Part shown: piece after piece, positions 32,031-43,769 of the stretch | Layout of the letters: every line of letters begins with the position of its first letter | Numbering within the stretch: the first letter of the stretch is position 1 | Source: Raphanus sativus | Lineage: Eukaryota; Streptophyta; Magnoliopsida; Brassicales; Brassicaceae | Direction of reading: 5' to 3' | Length of the DNA: 64,000 nucleotides | Assembly: GCF_000801105.2 (NCBI RefSeq) | Contig: NC_079516.1 | Location: forward strand, 27,751,043 to 27,815,042 | The notes under the pieces: model-generated | What the model was told of the DNA's origin: nothing | The model's input: only the letters and a program-made list of their open reading frames with translations | Databases searched by the model: none | Position numbers and translations under genes: made by a program

Positions 32031-33151
32031 CAGGCAGAGATCTCTTATGTGTTTTCACGATGAAACAAAATCCAAAATGCAGAAATTAATGACGCAGAAT
32101 CTAAACTGAAATAGCAGAAACAGTTTTTTTGTGTTAAAGTTTAATTTTTTCACTCGAGGTTTAATGTTTTCACTATAACATTAGATAATGATGATTATAA
32201 AGCTTATGTACAACACTCTGTATTGTACCCCAAACTTATTTAACCATGTCTAATCAAAATAAACTGTGTATAAATTAAATTAAGATGTTACTAAACATGT
32301 GTTAATCAGCTAATGGAAAATGATACAATCTTTGACCAAAATTAAAAATAGAAAAAATTGAATAATCTAGAACCAAAAAAGAAAATAATAATAACAACAG
32401 GGTATACCCCTAAATTTGTTCAGATTCTAAAGAAATCATACTATGCATTAAAAGGTACATTTAAATGATTTTTAATTACATATTAAATAAAATTTCATAA
32501 AAGTATTTTAATTTGACTAAAGGAGTAATTATATAACCAACTAATATCAATAACCAAACACCTAACACGGAATGATATATATTGTAATTATTATTGTAGA
32601 GACTATAGAAATGTATATGTACAAATAACTTTTTATCAGTTATGTACGTATATAAATATAGAAAGTAAATCTTTCGTAAACTCATACATGGTTTATAAAT
32701 AATTTATATAATCATTTAAAAATTAAAATATTTATGAGATTTTATAAGTTCATTTTATAAAGACTTATATAATCATTTATGAAATTTATAAAATCACATA
32801 CAACACTCATAATCTGACACAATAAATGGTATCATGCATAAAACAAAAATAAATATTGCAAGAAAAAATCTTCACAACAAATTAACGAATATACAGAGAT
32901 CCTAAAACCCAAAAAAAAAAAATACTAAAAGTTGAAATACAAACCAAAGTAGTTTGATATCAACTAATCAAAATTTTCATAACAATATAAATAACATTAA
33001 ATTTGAACATATAACAATTATCAAAATAAATGCATCTTACTAAAATACAGCCGAAGTCTATTAATGTATACTAATCGTATATTTAAACCAAATATTTTAA
33101 TATTATCAAGAAGTTGTAAATATCATTTATCTAAGTAAATATCAAAAACTT
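32031..33151 (+). other. Non-coding 3' part of the Helitron
   Basis: AT-rich sequence between the last captured exon and the 3' hairpin. No coding feature recognised. Confidence 0.5.
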
Positions 33152-33179
33152 CCGCGGCGTAGCGCGGGTATTTACCTAG
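33152..33179 (+). other. Helitron 3' terminus (hairpin plus CTAG)
   Basis: Stem CCGCG/CGCGG with loop GCGTAG, nine spacer bases, then CTAG at 33176-33179 and the T of the AT insertion site. Confidence 0.85.
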
Positions 33180-33622
33180 TAAACCCCTAATAACACAGTT
33201 CTAAAGTAATAACTGATCTACATGCATACGATCACGAAAGAATATTAACAAATAAATCTTAATTTTCAAATGTGCATTACTTTTGAAAAGTTTCTACTTA
33301 TATATAGATTCAAAAGTCGTAAATTTATTCAAATTTGAGTCTGGAAAGATGTAAGGACTAATAATTGTAAAACCCTTTTGATATATAAAATAAATAAAAT
33401 GTTTGGTCCAAAACACATTTAAAAAAAAAAGAAACTGTATTGATAAATCGCAATAATTAAATTAAATCACAACCCATGAAGTAGGTGTGAGACTTATAAA
33501 GGCAGGGTCTAACTAAATCACCATTCATTCTCTCTCTCTCTCGATAAGAAGTCAAGCTTTTCGTCTGAAAGGGAACACCTTCCAAGAGAAGAGAGCATCC
33601 AAAGAAGAAGAAAACTCCATTA
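33180..33622 (+). promoter_or_regulatory. Promoter and 5' leader of the DUF1645 gene
   Basis: A TATA box (TATAAA, 33495-33500) lies about 125 bases upstream of the ATG. A CT-rich leader follows (TCTCTCTCTCTCTCG, about 33529-33543), common in plant 5' UTRs. The Helitron ends about 315 bases upstream of the TATA box. Confidence 0.65.
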
Positions 33623-34549
33623 ATGGAGAAAGAGGCAGCAGAAACATCAACAGAACTCAATTTCGACAGCACAACTTCATCTCCATACATAACAGCTCCT
33701 TCAAGCCCAACCCTATTTGGAAACAACAATGCTATTTTCTTCAGTGCACCCACAAGCCCTTCTACTTCAACTTCTTCCAATACACCCTTTGACTGGAATG
33801 ACCAACCAAGAACTCCCAAGAAGAGATCAGCCAGCGATATTGATGATGAATTCGAGTTCAATTTCAGTGGACAATTGGATAAATCTTTTTTCTCTGCCGC
33901 CGATGAGCTCTTCTATGGAGGAAAGATTCGACCTTTAGGGCCCTCACTTCCTCCTGTTGTTTCTGGTGTTCTCGACAGAGAAGATTCTGGTAGAGGAAGA
34001 GACCGATCTCCCGGATCTTCTACGCGTTATGATCGTGTAGGAAGCCTCTCTATGTCTCCGTTGAGGGTTTCAGACATTATGGTTGATGAAGAAGAAGTAC
34101 ATGAGAAAACAAAAATGGTTGCTTCTAACGCAAGCAACCAAAAATCCTCTGTTTTCTTGTCAGCGATTCTGTTCCCTGGTCGAGCATATAAGAAGTGGAA
34201 ACTCAAAGATCTGTTGTTATTCAGGAGTGCATCCGATGGTAGACCTGTTCCAACCAAAGAGTCATTGAGAAGATATGATATACTTACAAAGAAAGAGGCC
34301 GAGGAAGTGAAAAATTCGAGTATCCGATCAAGAGACAGCTGTGATTCATCAGTCTCTAGGTCAAGGAGAAGGCACGGCACGGTGGTTTCAGCTCACGAGA
34401 TGCATTACACTGAGAACAGAGCAGTGTCAGAGGAGTTGAAAAGGAAGACGTTCTTGCCGTACAAACAAGGCTGGTTAGGATGCTTAGGGTTTAACCCTGC
34501 GGTCCATGAAATTTCAAGAGTTGGGTCCTTGTCACGTGCTTCCTCTTGA
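33623..34549 (+). CDS. DUF1645 family protein
   Basis: One uninterrupted exon of 308 residues. The family signature is visible: an N-terminal SSPYITAPSSPTLF and SAPTSPS motif, an acidic FEFNFSGQ segment, a DELFYGGKIRPL motif near residue 95, a central KWKLKDLLLFRSASDGR block near residues 190-206, and a conserved C-terminal LPYKQGWLGCLGF. It has no signal peptide or membrane segment and is Ser-rich, so it is probably a soluble nuclear or cytosolic regulatory protein. A rice member of the family (OsSGL) affects stress tolerance and grain length, but the molecular function is unknown. By position I take it as the counterpart of At2g15760. The start is the first ATG after the TATA box. Confidence 0.9.
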   Translation: MEKEAAETSTELNFDSTTSSPYITAPSSPTLFGNNNAIFFSAPTSPSTSTSSNTPFDWNDQPRTPKKRSASDIDDEFEFNFSGQLDKSFFSAADELFYGGKIRPLGPSLPPVVSGVLDREDSGRGRDRSPGSSTRYDRVGSLSMSPLRVSDIMVDEEEVHEKTKMVASNASNQKSSVFLSAILFPGRAYKKWKLKDLLLFRSASDGRPVPTKESLRRYDILTKKEAEEVKNSSIRSRDSCDSSVSRSRRRHGTVVSAHEMHYTENRAVSEELKRKTFLPYKQGWLGCLGFNPAVHEISRVGSLSRASS

Positions 34550-36020
34550 TCCATCTTGTGCCTTTTCTTCTATATATTATTTCTTATGGCTTAAATTTTC
34601 AGATTTGTGGTGAGATTCCATCTAATTGATGGGGCATATGATATCGTTTAATTCGGATAACGTTTTCATACAAATGATAAAAGAAAAAAAAATCATATGT
34701 AAAATTGGCGTATGGTATATTTGGATATTTCACTCATTCGATGAGAGTTACAAATGGGGGGAAACTAAATGCTAAACCGTGTCAAGATATTAGGCTATAG
34801 TTTGCTACTTGTTTCACGAGCTCCTTCCTTATTATATGGTGGTGAACTAAAAGAATTTTTAACAATTAATGTTATGAAGTCAGTATCAGAACTGTAGATA
34901 AACACTAGTATATAATAGAGATAATAAACATGAATCAATCTATAATGATTTTCGAATTCATTTTAGCAGTAAATTCATGATTTCTTATATGGTATCGGGG
35001 TTTCAATACTTTTAAAATTTAAATAAATATAACATCCTTTTCAAAGAAGAGTGAAATTCAAACTCAAATGAAAGAATCCAGGGAATTACAAACTTTTTTT
35101 TTTTGGTGGGTAGGGAATTACAAACTTGAAAATGCGGTTTTGAAATCTCATATCTTAAGAAATCAACATTATAATATAAGGTTTACAGATCGGTACCTAA
35201 CTAAAAACTGCTCTCAGTAATGCAAATGTTGGGAAGATCTTTCCATTACCATGTGAGAACCAAAAGAAGAATAAAAGCAGATACACACTACAAGTGTGTA
35301 TCTATCAACGATCGATGTTTGCTCACAATCATAATAGGATATTTAGTTTACCGATAAAAGCATGAATTACTGCTAAATTGTAGTCAATTAAAAAGCGTTG
35401 GAGGACGAAGCAACACGAGGCCAAGCCGAAAGAGAAATAGTAAAAGAAGAAATGCAATGCTCCTTAATCATGAGGTTTGTGCAATAACAATGGTAATGAT
35501 GCGCTTAACAGAATAAAGTCCAAGTCCTTGGACCACCTATAAAATACTAATAAATGTTATATAGTTAACGTTTGATTAAGAAACTGATTACAACCTAATA
35601 TGAGTTAATAACTTTATTACTCTTTTTTTCTTTTTCTAAATGAGTCTGTGCAATGATGAATTCCGGGGGCAACTCCTGGCGTTTCCTTCTTTTTCTTAAT
35701 GTATTTTTATCAATTTTATATTTAGTGGAATATAGAAAATGGAAAATATTTTAATGTATATAGAAGAGTATATTTGTAAATGGTTAATTCACTCGTTTAG
35801 ACATTTATTATCTGAATGAAAAATTAATTGAACGGCGACTGATAAAATCAAGATAGGATCAGAGAAGTGGGTGAACATCTATTTAGATGTTGATACAACT
35901 TTAAGTAGACAAGTTCTATGATCATTCTTACTGTAACTGATGTTTACATACTTATTTGAATACTATTAATGTAAGGAAAACTTCAAGACAGTTAATGGTA
36001 AACAAAAAAAATAAAACTAA
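34550..36020. other. Intergenic, 3' flank of the DUF1645 gene
   Basis: The first ~100 bases are the likely 3' UTR (TATATATTATTTC). A small duplication of GGGAATTACAAACTT occurs near 35076-35125 around a T run. No genes recognised. Confidence 0.55.
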
Positions 36021-36060
36021 CTAGACCTTGACCCACCCGACCGGACGGGTATTATTTTAT
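36021..36060 (-). mobile_element. Helitron 3' terminus on the minus strand
   Basis: Read on the minus strand: a hairpin ACCCG-TCCGGT-CGGGT, then GGGTCAAGGTCTAG, followed by T. This is the canonical Helitron end (CTAG at 36021-36024). The body would extend to the right, but I could not find its 5' end. Confidence 0.6.
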
Positions 36061-36930
36061 GTTTTTAGGTTTTTATTTATACAAAATGATATATTTGTAA
36101 TATTTAGACATAAATTTAGATTAGAAATTAATATTTATAGTTATAATAAAAATTAAGATTAAATGTTTAAAAAAATATTTTGATATAAATTTTAAATTTT
36201 CTAATTAAAATAATATAAAGGTTGGTCATAATTTTTCCAATTCCAAAATCTTAACATTCTTTAAAAAAAAATATAATCTTGCGCTGTTGTTGTTTATTTC
36301 TATAGCTTGGCCCGTGGCCGTATAAATATTTGTTTTCACTAAATTTTTTCTTTGTACTACTGATAATATATGTATGTATTTGTAAATTATATGTATTACA
36401 TTATTGTTAATATAACATTTTAAAACAACAATTTATTTATTACTTAGATATGGAAAAAATGTAAAGATAATTTATTATTCACCAAATTTTAGAAGTTAGC
36501 GTAATTATAGGATAAGTTTATGTGTGTTTATAGGTATATTAAATATTTGAGAGTGATTATAAGTTAGAACTTATTGTCAGTAAAGATATTCTGTTTAGAT
36601 ATTGAATTTATTTTGGCTAAAGAAAAAAAATTAATAAAGAAAAAAAATTAATAATCATCTATTGGTATAGGTGATTTATCTCTATCATTGATTAAGTCAT
36701 TAAAAATAAAATAAATAACTTTCTTCACAAAGAAGAAAACGTTGTTTCCAATTTTTAAGGAAAAATCAGAGTGAGAAAACATGCATTTAATAATTTGAAA
36801 AGACAAGATTTTTTTAGGAATGTTAATTAATAGGTTCAGTGGCATGGAAATGTAATTAATATTGAAAATTTAGGGGCATTTCCTAAATGTACTTATAAAG
36901 TTATGCACCCGCAATATAGAGTCAGACTAT
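36061..36930. other. AT-rich sequence, possibly the body of the minus-strand Helitron
   Basis: No coding potential. The sequence is more than 70% AT by eye. Confidence 0.45.
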
Positions 36931-38020
36931 TTAGCCGGTCAATATTTACAACCGACATGTAATTCTAATAATATCCGGCTAAGATTAAATTTTGATACAT
37001 TATCGTTTAAGGTGAAAGGACAAGTTACCGGTTAACAAGATATATAATTGTATAAGAAATCAGTTTTCTAGATAATTTGTATGCACTAACGTGGAGGTTT
37101 GGGTTAAGGGGTTCCTATTGGCTTTAGGGTTTAGTATTGGGTTTAGGGTTTAGTGACTAGGTTTGGGTTTCGGGGTTACTATTGGGTTTATGGTTTATAG
37201 TTTAGTGACTAGGTTTGGGTTTCGGGGTTACTATTGGGTTTAGGGTTTATGGTTTGGGTTCCAGGCTTCCTATTGGGGTTAGGGTTTAGTATTTCTGGTT
37301 TAAAGTTTAGTATTCAGAGCATTGGATTTTTTTTGTTTGGGCTAAGCGTTTATTAACCTATGTACGGTCAACAATCGAATTGGCCGGTCAACAATTACAA
37401 CACTCATTTCATTCAAAAAGTATCCGGCTAAGCAAATATTTTAAACGTTATTTTTAGGTGAACAGAAATTTTAGCCGGTTAAATCGTTAGTGAACTGTAT
37501 ATAAATTTAGTTTTCTACATAACTTGTTTACACTTACGTTAGGGCGGAGTTTGCAGGGTTGAGAATAAGGGTATAGGGTTTACGGTATAGTAATAAGTGT
37601 ATAGAGTTTAGTGTTTGGGTTTAGGGTTTAGACATTAGAGTTTGGGTTCCGGGGTTACTATTGGGCTTAGGGTTTAGTTAATAGGATTTTCGGCAATACA
37701 TGTAGTTCACATCGTGTCGCTGATAAGCAGATCAATATTGTGTCCATTTAGGACTTTTTAATGTGTATGGCTAAACCAAAATGTAAACAACCATCATTTT
37801 CAAGAATAATATATTTGAATCGTCTATAACCAGCTAAACTTCTCTATACACAAGCTAAGATTTAATATATACATACATGCTATATTGTAGCCGTCTAATT
37901 ATCATAGCATAACTCTTTGATATATTTGAATCATTTATATCCGGCTAAACTCCGTTGTTTAAGATTTAATATCTATATCCATACTATATTGTAGCCGTCT
38001 AATCATATCATATTACCACA
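36931..38020. repeat. Repeat cluster with CCGGCTAA/CCGGTYAA motifs and TTTAGGG-like tracts
   Basis: Two related units of about 450 bp start TTAGCCGGTCAA (36931) and TTGGCCGGTCAA (37379). Each has TATCCGGCTAAG about 60-70 bases later, then a CCGGTTAA, then a stretch of GGGTTTAGGGTTTAG-type repeats. Within the first unit a 52-bp tandem repeat (TTTAGTGACTAGGTTTGGG) occurs at 37149 and 37201. Further on (37815-38020) two copies of a ~105-bp unit share CTATATTGTAGCCGTCTAAT. The cluster may be an old transposon family; I cannot classify it. Confidence 0.7.
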
Positions 38021-39980
38021 AAATTTGAATTCACTGATAAACACACAATTCCAATGTCTTTGCTCCTTTGTGTTGAAGAAACACTTAGGCTCCACCGTCA
38101 AAGACACATCCATTGAGAGATATCACTCGTCAATTCACAAGGGGATACTAAGGACGATCGGTGTGACAGCTAAACGGTTAAAACGTAGAATGATCACGTG
38201 GAGGCTGGTGAAGTAGACCACATTCATATTTTGATTAGCTGGCTAAACGAATAACAACCATGTACACGAGGAAACAGCCAGCTAATTCTGAGATGGTACC
38301 ATTTTGGTCGCTGGAAAAGTGACCTGGAGAATCTTTGAACGCTAGAGGATGAACTTCGGTAGAGAGAACTCATAATCTTGTTCTGGACAGTGACGATGAA
38401 TGGTTGGATGAGCTAAAATAATTATGTAAAGAAAAAAATGAAAAAGAAGCAGAGAAATTCATGATCTTCTTTAGTTGTTCACAACTCCTGAACTCTTGAA
38501 GAAAGAGGCAAAGAAACTTATGAAATCATGAATTTATCTTCTTTTATTTTTTTTAAATTCATTAGGAAAATGTAAGAAGAAAAATAACAGAGGAAGAAGA
38601 TGAAGAAAGAAAACAACGACAAGGAAAGAGAAAATAAGTAATTTTTGTTTAATTTTAGAAATTAAATGGTTGGAATTGTTCTAAATAAATCTAGTGTATA
38701 TCTTTACCAAATCTCCACAGAATCTTTCATAAACTTTATGTCAGCTATGGACATACAACCTACGTCAATTTTGTTTCAAGGGTATTATCGACAAATTCCT
38801 ATCTCCACGTGATGTTTCGATTTTCCTGTTTAGCTATTTTTGGTACTCCGTTAGTTTCAATCTTTTCCTTTGTTTTTAAGAAAATTAACCCTAATTACAT
38901 ACAAAATATGTTTTTTTCTAATTTCGACAGTTTGTATACAATACATTTTAAAATTTTATTTAGTTATACTATAGAATGATGTTGTTTCGAATAATTTATG
39001 TTTTCATATTTTATTTAAAAATATACTTTAGCATTTACCATTTTAGTATATTGCATGATTTTATAATTAAATATATTATTCTCCTTAAGTAGTCCTGCAC
39101 TATTATTTAATAAATTTATGCATATATAGTATTATTTTAGAAACTTTTATTGATATATGATGATTTTGATGTTATAGTATTAAGTTAGTATCAAATTTTC
39201 TGATTTTTTAATTAAATTAAGATTTGAAAATATTATACTATTATAATTTTTAAAAAAAAAATATATACTATTATAATTTTTAAAAAAATAAATATTTTCC
39301 TGGTTGCATTTCAAAAGTTATATTTCAGGACCTATTGTTTTATCTTTTGGAAATTTTGAATTTATTATTATTAGTTTGCAAGATTTATTTTTAAAATTAT
39401 ATATTTAGTCAATAGAAATTTGAAAAATTAGACAGCTATTGTTGAGTTTGGAAGATTATATTACTTTGAATACTATTTTTACTAAATTAAAATATTATTT
39501 TATTAAAATATTGGAAATTTCAGTATTTTTACATTTTCAATAATTTTTTTATAACTGTAGATAAAAATTGATTCAAATATTTTCTAATAGTATATATTTT
39601 AAAATAATACATGAATTAAAGATTAGTTATATAATTTATATTTTTTAGACAAATACTTCTAGATGATATTTTGTTGGGAGTTTCTAAATAAATAAAATAA
39701 TAATATGTAAATGTTTTTAGATAATATATTTTTGTGAGTTACAAAATATAAGATAACAATTTCTTTTTTTTATGTATAAAAGTATTAAATGATTTTTTTA
39801 TCCATTTAACAGTGAGTGATATTTATTTAAATGAAATCAGTTTTTAAAAATAAAATATGTTACTTTACTGATTTAATATAATTTTGCTACATTTATTTCA
39901 TATAGATTTTTATTATATATAGTATATATTATTATTATTTTAAATTTATAAATACAGAGAATGATATTATTTTAATTATA
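38021..39980. other. Intergenic, AT-rich
   Basis: An open frame at 38025-38216 has no domain and I do not support it as a gene. AGCTGGCTAA / CAGCCAGCTAA motifs at 38237-38288 echo the cluster to the left. The rest is AT-rich with short duplications such as TACTATTATAATTTTTAAAA (about 39233 and 39266). Confidence 0.5.
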
Positions 39981-40510
39981 ATTATATTTAATCATGAAAT
40001 TAAGAAATACCCATTTTTAAAAAAATATTTAAACTTGTTGGTAAGATCTTATTAGATTTTTTCTCAACAGATTTTATTATATTTAAATTAATTTATTATT
40101 AATTAATAAGAATTTTTAAAGTAATACATATTTGATTGGTTAATGTTAATAATCAAATAAATCATATTAAATAACTAATGAAAATGGTCTAACATGACTT
40201 TTGTATAGTAGACTTTTTTGATACTTCTCTTTTAATAGTATTGATTATATTTAATCACGAAATTAAGAAATACCCATTTTATAAAAAAATATTTAAACTT
40301 TTTGGTAAGATCTTATTAGATTTTTTCTCAACAAATTTTATTATATTTAAATTGATTTATTATTAATTAATAAGATTTTTTACAGTAATACATATTTGAT
40401 TGGTTAATGTTAATAATCAAATAAATATATTAAATAACTAATGAAAATGGTCTAACATGACTTTTGTATAGTAGATTTTTTTGGTACTTCTCTTTTAGTA
40501 GTATTGATAT
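39981..40510. repeat. 263-bp tandem duplication
   Basis: Two adjacent copies, 39981-40243 and 40244 to about 40508, are nearly identical. Both begin ATTATATTTAATCA(T/C)GAAAT and contain GGTAAGATCTTATTAGATT and TGGTCTAACATGACTTTTGT. By eye they differ at roughly ten positions and a few indels. Non-coding. Confidence 0.9.
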
Positions 40511-42400
40511 ATTCAAAGTTATGATTTGATCAAACGGTACATCATCTGCATAGTTTTTCTTTGGTGCAAATCATTTGCATAGTTGCATATATTTTCGTAA
40601 TTATTTGAAAATCAGCCACTCTTTCTTTTTCTTTTCTTTTTCTTTTTACACTGAGAAACTACTTTTATTTTTTTAATAAATGGGGTTCAAAACAATCGAT
40701 AAAACATAAAAAGAACATGCACAATATTGCCTAATGAATCGACTGTTCGGTTTTACACATGTGGATAATAGATAATCTTGAAATCCTGAGATTTTCTTTG
40801 TAAAGAAGATAATTTTTTAATTCAGTTGAAAAGCTAGGCTATTTTGTTGATTCTCGATCGAAAGTAGATTCTTATAGTCTATCCTATAAATCTGACATGT
40901 TGAATATTCAAGTAAATTTTCCATAGGTCAAATAATTCAAGTTTCTTATAGTTTCTTATGCAAAAGTGATAACCGTCTCCTTCTGTTTTTTAAGTCCAAA
41001 AATTGCTCATTTTATGATAAAACTTAGGCTGTTGTTGGTTGGTGTAGTTATTGAACATCTTATGCGTACTTTGTATTCGTTTCAAACCACACTTAACATT
41101 CGCCTTTAACATGTCTTATTAGCTCTAAAGGATCTATTGTCATAACTCTAAATAATATATCATTATGAGCTTTTCAAAGATACCAAATTATCCATCAATA
41201 AAAAATCTATGTCCAATTCTTGATCTTATATATCATTTTTTTTCCAGAACAGATAATCCAAATTAGAATACATATTGGTGGTTTAAAGCGAATGCAAAAA
41301 AAAAAAAAAACAGATAAGTCAAATTAGTATACATCTCGTTACACATATCAACTATCACATTGCACTCATTGTCCAAGCAAATACTTGAAGCTTTGAGATA
41401 CTAGGTTCAGTTACCATAACAACATAAACCGTAAATTGATTCAGAGAGCAATGAAGAGAATGATGAGAGACAAAGGGATCAGAAGAAGCTACGAGCCGAC
41501 AAAGAACAAACCGCATCAATAACAGGCGGCCTAATAATTACGCAAGGAAGAAAGGTCCTCCTAAATAAACAACTAATTAACAAGACCAAATTAAATCGCC
41601 ATGGTTGTGTTTGAATATGTTAACCAACAAGGAAGGTAAGGGCACAACAAGGCAAAATATTTTAACCATAGTGCACCTCCGTCTACAAAATGTCCAAAAG
41701 GTAGATCAAGAAAGTATCAAGTTTTTTAGCTTCCTTTTTTGGTTATTTTGGTTTTCTTTTTATTGTTACGATGGTTAATTATTTTTATCTCTTTGTGGAA
41801 AAAATCATAGGAGGTTGTCTCTTCACAAGCTGGATCTTCTAAAACTTCCTAACCAAGATCTCCTCAAGGCATTTTATGTTTCTCTAATTAATGTCAAGAT
41901 GCCTCAACACAAGATTTTTTCAATTCGGCTTTATATTTGTATCTTAGTTGCTTTCTCATTTTGAGTTTGTAATACAATTCTCTGACCTTTTATCATGTAA
42001 CTTTCACTTTTCTGTTTTATAATGCACTTATTTTCATCTTTTTTTTGTCTACTATAGTCTCTAAAGATCTAAAATTCAGCCTAACTAATCTCAAAAGGTT
42101 TTGCAAGAATGGGCTCTGCAATCATCGTCAAAATCGAGTTAGGGTTACTGGTTTTCGATTTTGGAAAAAGATGGAGGATGAAGATAATCAAAAGAGGGCT
42201 AAAAGATCATATAACGTTTTCTATTTAGTGGTAAACGGTGACTAATTTCGAGTTTAATTTCATAAGGTCAACTTAGAGTTGGATAATTATATTGTGTATA
42301 CGATAGTTGGTGAATTAAACTGTTAATTTCAAATATTTGGGGAATTAAATGATAATTTTTCCCTCTGGTAGCCAATATTTTCACCTGGAGGATTTGATCT
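40511..42400. other. Intergenic, no gene recognised
   Basis: AT-rich, with homopolymer runs (for example 14 A near 41297). A short frame at 42045-42245 has no known domain. Confidence 0.5.
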
Positions 42401-42409
42401 TCAGTTTCT

Positions 42410-43440
42410 CAAAACATTAGGGAGATAGGCTATAGAGAAGTTTAAGGAAGCCCATCAAGTACAAATTAGCAGACAAGACGACGAACTTTCTTGTTAGCAT
42501 AATAAATACAAATGTTTCCGTTGACCACGCAAAAGTATACTTGGATTCCAAAACTGTTACAAAATAAATAAATCAAGCAAGAGTATCATTGGATGTATTG
42601 AGAAGGAAATGCTATTAAGATTCCCCCATCTTTGAATTTGGATCAATTGGATCTAAATAGCATGTTTGTTGGATGAACAAGTAAAACAAAAGCAATCATC
42701 ACATGGACTATCTTATGGAACCGTGTGCAATAATGAGAATTGAAAGAAAGAAGACTTGTAACAGGTCGGAATGATACTACTCGAGATCAAGGTTCTAAAA
42801 TTGGTCTAGGCGATAACTCAGTCTTATCCGAAATGATTTTTTAAAAAATCCAATTTATATCGATTTATACATTCAAATTGGTTTAAACTGTGAAAATCAG
42901 TTTAAACTGATCTAAATTAGTCTAAATATATGAAATTAAGCAATAATGTTAATATAAATTTCATAAATTTGTGTTAAATTATTTTTTTGTATAACTAATT
43001 GTAATAATTCATCACAATAATTATATAATTAAACTCCAAAGCTACAATATCTCATATAAATGTTAAATATATATTTAATATATCAATAATTCGTTAACAC
43101 CCTAAATAATTTATCTAGTCGTTAGTCCTTTATAAAGCTTGTAGTTATCTCCTAGCGGTTTTTTGAACATTGCTTGAGATCATCATATGAAAAAGTAGCA
43201 GCTGCAGAAATGAAAAGTTTGAAGCTTCAGGTCTGTTCTGTTTCAGACAAAACATTTTTCATCTTTGTTAATCCCACATAGCTCACAGTGTTTTCTTTTT
43301 TCTTCTTTTTTTTTTGCACCTGTTGAACTGCTTTCAGATCAGTGAAGCAGCATTACTGTTAGATCATATGATTACGTGGGTCGCTGAGGAAGACAGTAGA
43401 GTTTGCCTTCAATTGCTGTCTTTGTGTAGAACAGGGCAAG
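42410..43440 (+). pseudogene. Possible remnant of an unidentified multi-exon gene
   Basis: Coding-like patches occur: near 43180-43230 KKVAAAEMKSLKLQ, followed by a credible GT...TTTCAG intron of about 105 bases, then ISEAALLLDHMITWVAEEDS (about 43336-43400). An earlier patch near 42440 reads EKFKEAHQVQISRQDDELS. The helical, charged character suggests part of a coiled-coil protein. There is no start and stops lie between the patches; I cannot name the gene. Confidence 0.3.
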
Positions 43441-43769
43441 CGACCAATCTTACACAGTTGTAAGGAATCTGCAATTACACAGTGAGAATCATTACGCATC
43501 CGCAAGGGCAATATAAAATATCAATTTCTCAAGAGTGTAAATAACAGAGAGATAAAACTGTAGGAACAAAAATGATGTTAGACATGAAGTCGAGATATGG
43601 ACGAACAAGTCAATACGTAACTTTCAGTTTCATTAAAAGTGAATAACTGGAAGGAGCAAAACAAAATATGACGTTTTTATATTAAAAGTTACAGAGAAAA
43701 CAGTCGGATGAAAATTAAAACTCTAGGGCTTCTAATAAAACTTGTACAGCAAGTTACAAACGTCCCAAC

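Larger units (their letters stand above)
29450..33179 (+). mobile_element. Non-autonomous Helitron carrying host gene fragments
   Basis: The 3' end is diagnostic: a short hairpin CCGCG-GCGTAG-CGCGG (33152-33167), then GTATTTACCTAG ending at 33179 and followed by T. The proposed 5' end at 29450 (A|TCCACACAGTAA) has the required A before TC. It leads after about 35 bases into TTCTCTCC and TGACACATCAG, both also found at the same distance inside the Helitron start at 62772. No Rep/helicase is encoded. The interior carries fragments of at least three unrelated plant genes, all in the element's orientation, as Helitrons typically capture them. The 5' border is less certain than the 3' border. Confidence 0.75.

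Noticed and set aside
38025..38216. 63-residue open frame as a small gene
   Set aside because: No start context, no domain and no flanking gene structure; it lies in a repeat-derived region.
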